The position numbers and the translations under genes are program-made. The notes beneath the pieces were generated by a model, which made no database searches, was not told the origin of the DNA, and saw nothing but the letters and a program-made list of their open reading frames with translations. From a virus: DNA of 23,579 nt. Location of the stretch: positions 1 to 23,579 of IMG/VR virus record IMGVR_UViG_3300009504_000039, one strand, 5' to 3'. This document shows positions 7,267-14,738 of this stretch, one piece after another. Each line of letters begins with the position of its first letter. Within the stretch, counting starts at the first letter, position 1.

Positions 7267-8801
7267 CAATCTCAGCTTTCCATTTCGTAGACGTTTCGGT
7301 TCAAGTCGCTGGGGCCACGGTCGACCGTTTCGGCTTCGGCAACTACATGCACGTTGCCGAGCATAACATCACCACGTCGCGGCAGGACGGGCCCTTCGCG
7401 TCGCTCGCTGACGTGGCCGCCGCTGGCTTCACCGAAGGCGCAGCGCCGACGGTGTACTGGGCCGCCGCCGCTGCGTTCTCGGTCGACAACGCGGTCAATC
7501 AGCTCTGGGTGGGCCGCAAGATTCCCGCCGCCGGTGGACCGCTCGATCGGGTCTGGCAGTTCGACGACAGCACCGAGACCCTCGTCAACGTGACCGCCGC
7601 GGCCAACAGCGCCGGAGCTGGGGACTGGGTCTTGTTCCCCGCCAGCGAGGCCGTCGGCGACGCCGTGCGAATCGGCAGCCGGACCCCCTTCAACTCGGTT
7701 ACGTTCTCGTCCGCGGGTGGTACGGCGGGCGTCGACGGTGGCGCGTTGGAGCTGGCTCACGAGGCTTGGGACGGCAGCGCCTGGGTCCCGCTCGCGGGCG
7801 TGGTCGACGGGACCAGCGACTTCACCGAGGTTGCGGGCGCTGGACAAGTCCTGTCTTTCACGGCCCCGCCCAACTGGGCCCCGGCGATTCTCGACGGCGA
7901 GCCCGAGGCGCTCTACTACATCCAGATTCGGATCGTCGCGGGCGACTACTCGACCAACCCGATCTACTCCCAAGCCGTCATCACCGGCGACGCCTCGTGG
8001 ACGGCGGCGCTCTCGGCCATCGAGGCGACCGTCGGGGCGGGCTCGGATGACTGGTACGGATTCACCATCGAATCGCGGGTCAAGGCTGACCTGCTGGCCG
8101 TGGGCGCGTGGACGGAACCCAGGTTCAAGCGCTACATCCCGCAGTCCGCCGACGTGGACTTCCGAGTCGGAACCGCCGGCAATGTTGGGCTCGAGCTAAA
8201 GGCGCTCGGCTACTGGCGGACCATGGGCCCGCTGTACCACGCGGTGTCGGATGGTGCGGCGAACGGCTATCTCGACGCGGCCATGGCCTCGCGCGGCTTC
8301 GGGTTCAATCTCGACGCGCCCAACGGTCACGACAACTGGATGTTTCAGTCGTTGCAGGGCATCGCGCCCGACCCCGTGACCAACGCCCAAGCCCAGGCAA
8401 TCTGGGCCGCCAACGGCAACGTCTACGCATCAACGCTCGGCTCGTCGTTCGTGTCGAAGGGAACGACCGCCGCGGGCGAGCCCTACTTCATGGATATCAT
8501 CTCGGCGGTCGACTGGTTCAAGCGCCGCGCCGAAGAGGACGTGATTGCGCACTTCGTGGCCAACCGCCCCAGCTACGACAACGCTGGCATCCAAGGTGTC
8601 GCCGCCGTCGTCAAGCAGCGGCTCGATATTGGCGTTCGCGTCGGGGCGTTCAGCGGCGACCACCCGCGCACGGTCATCGTCCCCGACGTGAGCGAGGTGT
8701 CGACCGCCGACAAGCAAGCGCGCCTGCTCACGCTGGAGTGCTCGGCGGTGTTCCGCGGCAAGATCCAAAAGCTCGACTTCACTCTCGCCGTCCAGTTCTG
8801 A
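7263..8801 (+). CDS. Contractile tail sheath protein
   Basis: This 512-residue protein is the tail sheath (DUF3383-type). The N-terminus FHFVDVSVQVAGATVDRFGF, with later FASLADVAAAGF, is typical of the family, and residues ~243-512 carry the conserved core: DDWYGFTIESR, AWTEPRFKRYIPQ, YWRTMGPLYH, AMASRGFGFN, the insertion helix AQAQAIWAANGNVY, MDIISAVDWFKRRAEEDVIAHFV, and a C-terminal strand KIQKLDFTLAVQF for inter-subunit handshakes. Residues ~95-242 are an added domain containing AHEAWDGSAWVPLAGVVDGT, APPNWAPAILDG and ALYYIQIRIVAGDYS, a beta module seen in phage virion proteins. It starts in an ATGA overlap and is followed by the tube gene. The presence of a sheath makes this a myovirus-type tail. 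Confidence 0.88.
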   Translation: MTISAFHFVDVSVQVAGATVDRFGFGNYMHVAEHNITTSRQDGPFASLADVAAAGFTEGAAPTVYWAAAAAFSVDNAVNQLWVGRKIPAAGGPLDRVWQFDDSTETLVNVTAAANSAGAGDWVLFPASEAVGDAVRIGSRTPFNSVTFSSAGGTAGVDGGALELAHEAWDGSAWVPLAGVVDGTSDFTEVAGAGQVLSFTAPPNWAPAILDGEPEALYYIQIRIVAGDYSTNPIYSQAVITGDASWTAALSAIEATVGAGSDDWYGFTIESRVKADLLAVGAWTEPRFKRYIPQSADVDFRVGTAGNVGLELKALGYWRTMGPLYHAVSDGAANGYLDAAMASRGFGFNLDAPNGHDNWMFQSLQGIAPDPVTNAQAQAIWAANGNVYASTLGSSFVSKGTTAAGEPYFMDIISAVDWFKRRAEEDVIAHFVANRPSYDNAGIQGVAAVVKQRLDIGVRVGAFSGDHPRTVIVPDVSEVSTADKQARLLTLECSAVFRGKIQKLDFTLAVQF

Positions 8802-8820
8802 TCCGAGGAGACGCAACGCT

Positions 8821-9261
8821 ATGGCATACGTACACACATTTGGAACCACCGAAGTCCTCTGGGGCGCTCCCGGCCTGTCTCTCGATTTGAAGCCGGGCCT
8901 CGCCCAAGGGGTCCCGATTTCCTACTCGTTCAGCGTTCCTCGTGCGACTTACCGGAGCACGGCCAAGGGCCGCAAGATCAAGATCACCAACGAGGACCGG
9001 AGCGGCGTGCTCACGGTCACCTTCGAGACCGCCAGCGAGGTCTTCGACGCCGTGATGGCGGCCATCCCTTTGGAGCTGGTCGGCCTGTTCACCGTCTACG
9101 AGGCGGCGACGAAGCGACGCTTTCTCTTCACGAACGCCGATATTGTGACCGACCCTGACGGCAGTTTCGGCCCCGATGCACCGACCTTCGACGTGCAGTG
9201 GCATTTCGAGAGCCTCACCGTCCAGCCCGCCGTGGCCCCGGCGAACATCATCGGAGTCTAA
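8821..9261 (+). CDS. Tail tube protein
   Basis: A 146-residue protein directly after the sheath, with GAGGAG at 8806-8811 upstream of ATG 8821. It contains the tube signature KIKITNEDRSGVLTVTFETASEVFDAVMAAI (residues ~56-87), where the N-E-D-R-S-G-V/T block is common to phage tube proteins with a DUF3277-like fold, followed by LVGLFTVYEAATKRRFLFTNADIV and a closing strand DVQWHFESLTVQP. It would polymerise as hexameric rings inside the sheath. Length and position match the family. Confidence 0.82.
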   Translation: MAYVHTFGTTEVLWGAPGLSLDLKPGLAQGVPISYSFSVPRATYRSTAKGRKIKITNEDRSGVLTVTFETASEVFDAVMAAIPLELVGLFTVYEAATKRRFLFTNADIVTDPDGSFGPDAPTFDVQWHFESLTVQPAVAPANIIGV

Positions 9262-9265
9262 GACC

Positions 9266-9691
9266 ATGCTCAAGCCTCACCAGTATTCAATCGGCGGCCT
9301 GAACTACGCGACCACGCCGCTCCCGGCCGGCGAGGCGTTGGTCTTCATGCCCAGGATCATCCGGCTGCTCGGCAAGGAGCTCACGGCTCTCTGGCTCATG
9401 TCGGACGAAAAGGCCAGCGAGGGCGCTCGCGGGATCGAAGCGCTGCTTGAGGACCGCGAGGTGATGGCCCGCGCAATCTCGACGATCTCCGAGAACGCCG
9501 TCAACGAAGAGGGCGGACTCGGCATCCTGCGCGAGATCATGCGATACACCGTGGTCGAACTGGTCGCCGGTGAAGTGCCAGTCAAGGTGCTCGACGTGTT
9601 CGACAACCACTTCGCGGGCGATCCGCTGTCCATGATGAGCGTGGCCGCCCACGCCCTGCGCTCGTCTTTTACCCGTCCCTCGGCCGGCTAA
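9266..9691 (+). CDS. Tail assembly chaperone, short (zero-frame) product
   Basis: This 141-residue helical protein lies between the tail tube and tape-measure genes, the invariant place of tail assembly chaperones (lambda G/GT, T5- and Mu-type analogues). It opens with KPHQYSIGGLNYATTPLPAGEALVFMPRI, a strand-rich entry, then helices including GARGIEALLEDREVMARAISTISE and GLGILREIMRYTVVELVAG, and ends SFTRPSAG at a TAA. Such chaperones coat the tape measure during tube polymerisation and are absent from the virion. The start is ATG 9266, five nt after the tube gene. The following open frame lacks a usable start, so this product is probably also extended by -1 frameshifting. Confidence 0.72.
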   Translation: MLKPHQYSIGGLNYATTPLPAGEALVFMPRIIRLLGKELTALWLMSDEKASEGARGIEALLEDREVMARAISTISENAVNEEGGLGILREIMRYTVVELVAGEVPVKVLDVFDNHFAGDPLSMMSVAAHALRSSFTRPSAG

Positions 9692-10002
9692 CGGCTCCGC
9701 TCCCGGAGTACGCCGTCCACAAGAGCGCGAGCGGAGCTCTTCACAAAGGTCTCTCCCCGATCACGATCCACCCGCTGATCTATTCGGCGTGCTCTACGAA
9801 AGACGGCATCAACGTGGCCACCTACGAAGCCCTTGCAACTCGACTCGACCTGAACGCGCTGGCGGACCTTGTCGAGATGCAGCACGTGCGGGATTCGTGG
9901 ATGCACGCTGAGCTGTTCGAGGCTGAACGGCGGCGCGAGATGGCGGCCGACCAGCGAGCGCAGCAAGCCTCGCCACCGCGCAAGTCTAGGGGGCGGCGAT
10001 GA
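9667..10002 (+). CDS. Tail assembly chaperone extension reached by -1 frameshift (T-like part)
   Basis: The -1 frame is open from 9574 (TGA at 9571-9573) to TGA 10000-10002. It contains no ATG, GTG or TTG before GTG 9814, yet it reads as protein well before that: GRLTAPLPEYAVHKSASGAL, then PITIHPLIYSACSTKDGINVATYEALATRLDLNALADLVEMQHV, ending in a charged tail. The natural reading is a fusion to the preceding chaperone. The best slip site is the T4 run at 9667-9670, where codon TTT (9668-9670) can re-pair with TTT at 9667-9669. That would give about 245 residues. A perfect X XXY YYZ heptamer is not present. A simple gene caller would report only the GTG 9814 fragment of 62 residues. The tape measure overlaps its stop. 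Confidence 0.6.
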   Translation, partial: FYPSLGRLTAPLPEYAVHKSASGALHKGLSPITIHPLIYSACSTKDGINVATYEALATRLDLNALADLVEMQHVRDSWMHAELFEAERRREMAADQRAQQASPPRKSRGRR

Positions 10003-11753
10003 GCACGACGATCGCAGACCTGCTCGTCAAAATCGGGGTGTCCGTCGACGGGGCTAAGAACGCTCAAAAAGAGGTCGAGGGCTCGACCAAGGCGAGTGAG
10101 GACACCGACACCAAAGGCAGTCCCAAGCTCAAAGCCTTTGCGAAAGTTGCGAAGGCAGCCTTCGGCGGTGTCGCCGTGGCGGCTACGGCTGCGTCGGGTG
10201 CCGTGCTCGCGGCCGGCGGCGTCATCTTCGGGTTCGTCTCCAAGACGACCCAGGACATGGACGACATTGCGAAGGGCTTCAAAAAAGCCGGGCTCGCGTC
10301 GTCCGAAGAATTCCAACGCATCTCACACGCAGCGAAGCTCAGCGGCACGGAGGTTGGCGGCGTGGCTAAGGGCTTGAAAGCCCTCAACGTCCAGATGCTC
10401 GACGCGAGCCGGGGCGGCGGCGCAGCGTTCAAACAGAGCCTCACCGACGTGGGGCTGGGCCTTGCTGACCTGGAGGGTAAGTCCGCGACCGAGCAGCTAG
10501 GCATCATCGCCGACGCGCTCAACAAGGTCGAGGACGAGTCGATGCGCTCGGTGCTGGCGAGCAAGCTGCTCGGCAAGTCCGGCAGCGAGATGGCCGATCT
10601 ACTGCGCGCCGGCTCGCGCGGCATCAACGAGATGGCCGGCTCGCTGGAGAACGTCTTCACCGACGACCAGCTGAGCCAGGCCGAAGAGTTTCAGAACCAG
10701 CTCACCAACGTCAAGGCGCAACTCGGGCAGGCCGCGGGCGAACTAGCCATCGCACTAACCCCGGCGATTGAAGCCGGCGTGAAGGTGTTCCAGGACTTCA
10801 TCCGCGAGAACGACGAACTAATCAAGCAGCAGCTACCTCGCTTGTTGACGATGGTCGCCGAGAACGCGGTCAAGCTCCTGCCGATCGCGCTCAAGGTCGT
10901 GGGCGTCATCGCCGACCTCGTAGAAGAAGCCACGCCGCTCGTTGACCGGTTCCTAATCTTCACGACGGGCCAGCTCGAACGGGGACTGAACGGCACCAAG
11001 TCGGCGCTCTCGGTGCTGCTGCCGATCGTTTTGAAGCTCGCCAACGCGGTGCTTGATACGGTCGAGGGGATCGAGAAGGCATACAACTGGGCCGTCACGC
11101 TGGGGTCGATCGAAAAGAACCAAGTCCCGCGCGGGGCTCCCGGGTTCCTCGGCGACAAGAAAGACCCGAAGACTGGCGAAACTCCGAACGAGGTACGCGC
11201 CCGCGAAGCCAAAGAGAAGAAGTCGAAGCAGGATGAAGTCACCAAGGCGCGCGCGGCCGAAGAAGCGGCGCTGGTGACTCGCAAGGTGCGCATCGTCAGC
11301 GACAAGCTGGCCAGCTCGACCAAGGGCGGCCGCAAGTGGTCGGACGCTGACGAAGCGCTCGCGTCCATGCACGGGCTGACGCGCGACGACATTCGCAACG
11401 CCGCTGGCACGACCGCACCGAAGCGCGGCGGCGGAGGCAGGGCCAAGCCCGTCGACGCCCCGACCAAGTCAGCCAGCTTCGGAGACTTCCGGGACGTGCT
11501 CGCCGTGTACATGGGCCGGTCGCCGGAAGAAGCGATGCAAGGGCTCTCGACGCTCGAACAAGGCAAGATGCGCGAGGACCATCGGCCCGAGACGAGCATC
11601 AACATCACGAACAACACGACCAACAACTACGACGTGACGATCCCGGTCAACGGGGCTCGCAACGCGCAAGAGACGGCAATCGCGGTGCGGGATGTACTGG
11701 CGGCCACCTACAAAGACGCGGCGGCCAAGATGCCGCAGAACATCGTGCGCTAA
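9999..11753 (+). CDS. Tail tape measure protein
   Basis: A 584-residue protein starting in an ATGA overlap. It begins with IADLLVKIGVSVDGAKNAQKEVEG, typical of tape measures, then an Ala/Gly-rich hydrophobic stretch (~50-78), then long helices including FQRISHAAKLSGTEVGGVAKGLKALN and a region of the TP901-type pattern (LSQAEEFQNQLTNVKAQLGQAAGELAIALTPAIEA). A second hydrophobic helical part (~280-380) follows. The C-terminal third is charged (KEKKSKQDEVTKARAAEEAAL) and ends with an Asn/Thr-rich patch. It fixes tail length. At 584 residues the tail would be short, of the order of 90 nm by the usual ~0.15 nm per residue rule. No peptidoglycan hydrolase domain is visible. Confidence 0.85.
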   Translation: MSTTIADLLVKIGVSVDGAKNAQKEVEGSTKASEDTDTKGSPKLKAFAKVAKAAFGGVAVAATAASGAVLAAGGVIFGFVSKTTQDMDDIAKGFKKAGLASSEEFQRISHAAKLSGTEVGGVAKGLKALNVQMLDASRGGGAAFKQSLTDVGLGLADLEGKSATEQLGIIADALNKVEDESMRSVLASKLLGKSGSEMADLLRAGSRGINEMAGSLENVFTDDQLSQAEEFQNQLTNVKAQLGQAAGELAIALTPAIEAGVKVFQDFIRENDELIKQQLPRLLTMVAENAVKLLPIALKVVGVIADLVEEATPLVDRFLIFTTGQLERGLNGTKSALSVLLPIVLKLANAVLDTVEGIEKAYNWAVTLGSIEKNQVPRGAPGFLGDKKDPKTGETPNEVRAREAKEKKSKQDEVTKARAAEEAALVTRKVRIVSDKLASSTKGGRKWSDADEALASMHGLTRDDIRNAAGTTAPKRGGGGRAKPVDAPTKSASFGDFRDVLAVYMGRSPEEAMQGLSTLEQGKMREDHRPETSINITNNTTNNYDVTIPVNGARNAQETAIAVRDVLAATYKDAAAKMPQNIVR

Positions 11754-12383
11754 ATGACCAGTCCCCTAGACGGCTCACTCGGGATCGAGACCTGTAGCAT
11801 CTACCGGCTCGACCCGACCGGCACGGTTCCGATCGAGCCGTTGCTCGACATTGTCCCCGGACTGGGGCCGCTGCGGGTGACGTTCGACGTGATCGACCAA
11901 GAGACCTACAGCGAGCGGTTTCGGGTCACGCGAAACACCTTGCAGGATTTCAGCGATACGACGAGCAACGTCTACGCGGAGCTCGCCGTGCTCTCGGTCA
12001 CCGGTGTCTTCGCGGCCGGCGGCCCTGTTGTGCTGGGGGGCTCTGGCCTCGTGCGACTCGCTCGGTTCGATTTGATGCGTATCGCTAACCTGCGAGCCAT
12101 GGGCCGCGCGCGACAGCCCATCATGATCGTCACCCCGCATCACTCGCTCGCGCGGGCGTTCATCGAACAGCTGGACAGCACGTGGACGCCCGCAGACGGG
12201 CAGTCGATCCCCATCTCCATCACGTGCATCCAAGCGCGCGTGCTTGGGCCCGGGTCCGTGACCGCGTTCGCCGACGCCGACTCGCTCGCCACCGGGAACA
12301 ACGCCGCGACGGGCGGAGGCTCGGGCGGCGGTCAGTCGGTGGCGGATGTTGATTTTCTGAACCCCTTGGAGCTTCGCTCATGA
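11754..12383 (+). CDS. Dit-like baseplate/distal tail protein
   Basis: This 209-residue protein starts immediately after the tape measure (TAAATG). Residues ~38-165 resemble Dit-like myovirus tail proteins: VTFDVIDQETYSERFRVTRNTLQDFSD (the E-...-V-T-...-D-x-x-D/S block), ELAVLSVTGVF, LARFDLMRIANLRAMGRARQPIMIVTPHHSLARAFIEQLDSTW, and ISITCIQARV. The C-terminal ~40 residues are a Gly/Ser-rich linker. It would form the ring joining tube to baseplate. Order (tape measure, Dit-like, plug, hub) matches other simple contractile phages. Confidence 0.68.
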   Translation: MTSPLDGSLGIETCSIYRLDPTGTVPIEPLLDIVPGLGPLRVTFDVIDQETYSERFRVTRNTLQDFSDTTSNVYAELAVLSVTGVFAAGGPVVLGGSGLVRLARFDLMRIANLRAMGRARQPIMIVTPHHSLARAFIEQLDSTWTPADGQSIPISITCIQARVLGPGSVTAFADADSLATGNNAATGGGSGGGQSVADVDFLNPLELRS

Positions 12384-12736
12384 TGATCCAAATCGCGCAG
12401 CGCATCGGCACGAGCGAGCACTACGAGATCGGCGAGCGTCTCGGCGCGGCGTCGTTTCGTCTCGTGCTGTACACCACGGTGCTCCCTCCCGGGCTTTGGG
12501 GCTTCCCCGAGACTCGCACCGGCGGGTGGTCGCTCGACCTCTACGACGGCCAGGGGGCCCCGCTCGTGCTTGGTCTCGGCGTCCGCCCGAAGGTCGAGAT
12601 GCTCTACCCCTACCGACACCTCGCCGTACCTCCCGGCGAGCTCGTGTGCTGGACCAGCGACGGTCTCGACCCCGACCTCACGGCCTTCGCGGAAGACCGC
12701 GCGCGGTTGCTCTACAAGGCGCCGGTGCCGTCTTGA
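12380..12736 (+). CDS. Baseplate plug-like protein (DUF6983-type)
   Basis: A 118-residue protein in an ATGA overlap with the Dit-like gene. The pattern SFRLVLYTTVLP, GWSLDLYDGQGAPLVLGLGVRPKVEMLYPYRHLAVPPGELVCW matches phage baseplate plug proteins: a beta strand with L-x-L, a W-x-L-D-x-x-D motif, a G-x-x-L...Y...Y block, and G-E-L. Members close the hub in small contractile phages. The C-terminal helical piece (DLTAFAEDRARLLYKAP) is consistent. The next gene begins at TTG 12733 overlapping this stop. Confidence 0.65.
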   Translation: MMIQIAQRIGTSEHYEIGERLGAASFRLVLYTTVLPPGLWGFPETRTGGWSLDLYDGQGAPLVLGLGVRPKVEMLYPYRHLAVPPGELVCWTSDGLDPDLTAFAEDRARLLYKAPVPS

Positions 12737-13686
12737 TCCCGGTCACGTTCACCCGGTTTTTGGGCGTCGCCGCCGGCCTCGCTGGAATCAACCCAGCCGA
12801 GCAAGCGACGTTCGCCGCGTCGGGGATTGCAGCGCCGACGCAGCTGATCAACCTGGACGGTAGCGGGCTGTGGATGGCGTGGGAGCTCTCACGCTCGCGG
12901 TCCAGTAAGTCGGACCAGTGCGAAGTCACGATCGCCAACTTGTCGCCGCTCGTACGCGCGCAGTTGTTCGCCGCCTGGCAGGCCACGCGCTCGACTCCGT
13001 TCGGGTTCCCGATGGCGCTCTACCTCGGCTGGGATCGACAGCTCACGCTCGCGTTCTCCGGCGAGGTCTACGACCTGATCCCCAGCAGGCGCGTCGGGGT
13101 CGACGTGCACACGGTCATCCGCATGGGCGAGGGCTACAAATCCGTCGAGCGCAACGCAGACGCCCCGACGGTCCACACCTACAGCGCTGGACAAGGCGCG
13201 GTGATCTGGGGCTTGCTGGTCTACTGCTTCACGCAGTTGGGCTTGCGAGTCGACCCCGCGCAACAGCCCGTCGTGGAGGCCGCCGTGGTCGCCACGCCGC
13301 TCCCTGTCGACGGTCAAATCTCGCTCGAGGGCGAGACCCGCGAGGTGCTTGACGGCCTCGTGGCGTCGCTCGGGCTGGAGTGGAAAGTGATCGACGGGCT
13401 CGTCGTGTTCATGCGCCAAGGCGTCACGGCGAGCGCCCAAGGCTCCGCGGCGATGTTGCTCGACGCTGCGCACGGCTTGCTGAGCTGGGAAGAGACCGAC
13501 GGCGGAGGCATTCGGGTCGACGCGCTCGCGCAACCCCAAGCTCGACCGGGCGATCAGTTCGTGGTGATCGACAGCTTCGGTGCGCCGCTTGGTGCACTGT
13601 ATAGGTGCGAGTCCGTCTCGATGTCGGGAGCCACCGACCACACGTCCATCATGACGATCGACGGACGGCCATCGGTGCCACTATGA
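12733..13686 (+). CDS. Baseplate hub protein, gp27/late control D-like
   Basis: This 317-residue protein most likely starts at TTG 12733 in a TTGA overlap, giving LIPVTFTRFLGVAAGL; there is no better start nearby, though no strong SD is visible (AAGG at 12717-12720 is 12 nt away). It has SDQCEVTIANLSPLVRAQLF, the domain-1 strand-helix of gp27-like hubs, then LTLAFSGEVYDLIPSRRVGVDVHTVI, the LysM-less hub region GAVIWGLLVYCFTQLGL, and a second barrel around LEGETREVLDGLVASLGLEWKVIDGLVVFMRQG with LLSWEETDGGGIRVDALAQPQARPGDQF. Trimeric hubs connect tube and spike. Position between plug and spike agrees. Confidence 0.72.
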   Translation: MIPVTFTRFLGVAAGLAGINPAEQATFAASGIAAPTQLINLDGSGLWMAWELSRSRSSKSDQCEVTIANLSPLVRAQLFAAWQATRSTPFGFPMALYLGWDRQLTLAFSGEVYDLIPSRRVGVDVHTVIRMGEGYKSVERNADAPTVHTYSAGQGAVIWGLLVYCFTQLGLRVDPAQQPVVEAAVVATPLPVDGQISLEGETREVLDGLVASLGLEWKVIDGLVVFMRQGVTASAQGSAAMLLDAAHGLLSWEETDGGGIRVDALAQPQARPGDQFVVIDSFGAPLGALYRCESVSMSGATDHTSIMTIDGRPSVPL

Positions 13687-14369
13687 GCCGCGCAGATCAG
13701 ACGGACCCCTATTCGCTGCCCGCCGACCCGGATCTACACGATCTGTTCGTTGCGTGGGCCCGGTCGATTGCGTTGTCAACTCGCACCGCGACCGTGGGCA
13801 GCATCACCGCCTACAACCCCGCGGACCAAACCGCGGCCGTCACCGTCGATATTCTGGAGGTCGCTCGGGTCGTCGGCACCACAGCTGCTGCCCCGCGCCC
13901 TCCGTTGCGGCTGCCCAAGGTGCCGGTCCACTTCTACGGCGACGGTACGGGGGAGTGCTACATGAGTATGCCGCTCAAGCCGGGCTCCACGGGCATGCTC
14001 ATCGTGAGCGACCGGAGCTTGGCCGCCTGGCTTGGCCGACCTGGCCCCGCTCCCGTCGACCCGGTCGAGTGGTTCACCCATCGTTTCGCGTCGGCCGTGT
14101 TCGTGCCCGGCCTCACCGACAACGCCCACAGGATCGCAACCCCGACGGCTCTTGACGGCCCCGTGCTCGAGGGCCCGACGATTCACCTGGGTCGAGAGTC
14201 CGTCCTCTCCGTCGCCGTCGCCGAGCATCTCATCACGGCCGTCGACGCGATGCTGGCGGCGCTCGTGACCGCTGGGGCCGGCAATGCGTTCACGGGCGCG
14301 GGCACGGCTCAGGCTGCGTGGGACCTGGCCAAAGAGGCCATCGCGTCGGTGAAGGTGAAGGTGATCTAG
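13683..14369 (+). CDS. Membrane-puncturing spike protein, Gp138 N-terminal type
   Basis: A 228-residue product starting at ATG 13683 (ATGA overlap). Residues ~25-115 fit the Gp138-type OB-fold: ALSTRTATVGSITAYNPADQTAAVTVDIL, LRLPKVPVHFYGDGTGECYMSMPLKPGSTGMLIVSDRSLAAWLG, followed by FTHRFASAVFVPGL. Residues ~150-185 have the beta-prism/spike strand pattern GPVLEGPTIHLGRESVLSVAVAEHL, and the C-terminus is helical. The role is the central spike at the tip of the tube. The typical metal-binding HxH tip is not evident, and the C-terminal helix after the spike is a little unusual. Confidence 0.75.
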   Translation: MSRADQTDPYSLPADPDLHDLFVAWARSIALSTRTATVGSITAYNPADQTAAVTVDILEVARVVGTTAAAPRPPLRLPKVPVHFYGDGTGECYMSMPLKPGSTGMLIVSDRSLAAWLGRPGPAPVDPVEWFTHRFASAVFVPGLTDNAHRIATPTALDGPVLEGPTIHLGRESVLSVAVAEHLITAVDAMLAALVTAGAGNAFTGAGTAQAAWDLAKEAIASVKVKVI

Positions 14370-14735
14370 ATGGACTTGAAGATCGACCAGTTCGGCGACC
14401 TCGTGATCGAAAACGGCGACTTTGTTTGGGTCACCGGCAAAGAAGCGATCGCGCAGCAGATCGTCTTTCGCTTGCGCACGGCTCTCGGCGAGACGCCCTA
14501 CGGCCGCACGATCGGCACGCCCTGGTTGCAAGTCCTGTTCAGGCCCGGCACCCCGGCCGAGTCAATCCGCTTCATCTTGGAGAACCGGGCCGCGGAGACG
14601 CCCGGCGTCGTGTCGGCCGAAGTCGACCCGCTCCAGATCGACACGTCCACCCGCGTGGCCACGGTCCGCGGCCGAGCCCAGACAATCGAAGGCGAGGTGA
14701 CTTTCGAGGTCGCCGTCGCCGGGAGCAACAACTGA
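14370..14735 (+). CDS. Baseplate wedge protein, gp25-like
   Basis: A 121-residue protein abutting the spike gene. The gp25/W family features are clear: GDFVWVTGKEAIAQQIVFRLRTALGETPYGRTIGTPW at residues 16-52 (the helix with Q-x-x-x-x-R-L and E-x-P-x-x-x-x-x-G), then the helix ESIRFILENRAAETPGV and strands ATVRGRAQTIEGEVTFEV. The protein is part of the baseplate wedge that triggers sheath contraction. Length and neighbours (spike before, J-like after) match the family. Confidence 0.85.
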   Translation: MDLKIDQFGDLVIENGDFVWVTGKEAIAQQIVFRLRTALGETPYGRTIGTPWLQVLFRPGTPAESIRFILENRAAETPGVVSAEVDPLQIDTSTRVATVRGRAQTIEGEVTFEVAVAGSNN

Positions 14736-14738
14736 CCT

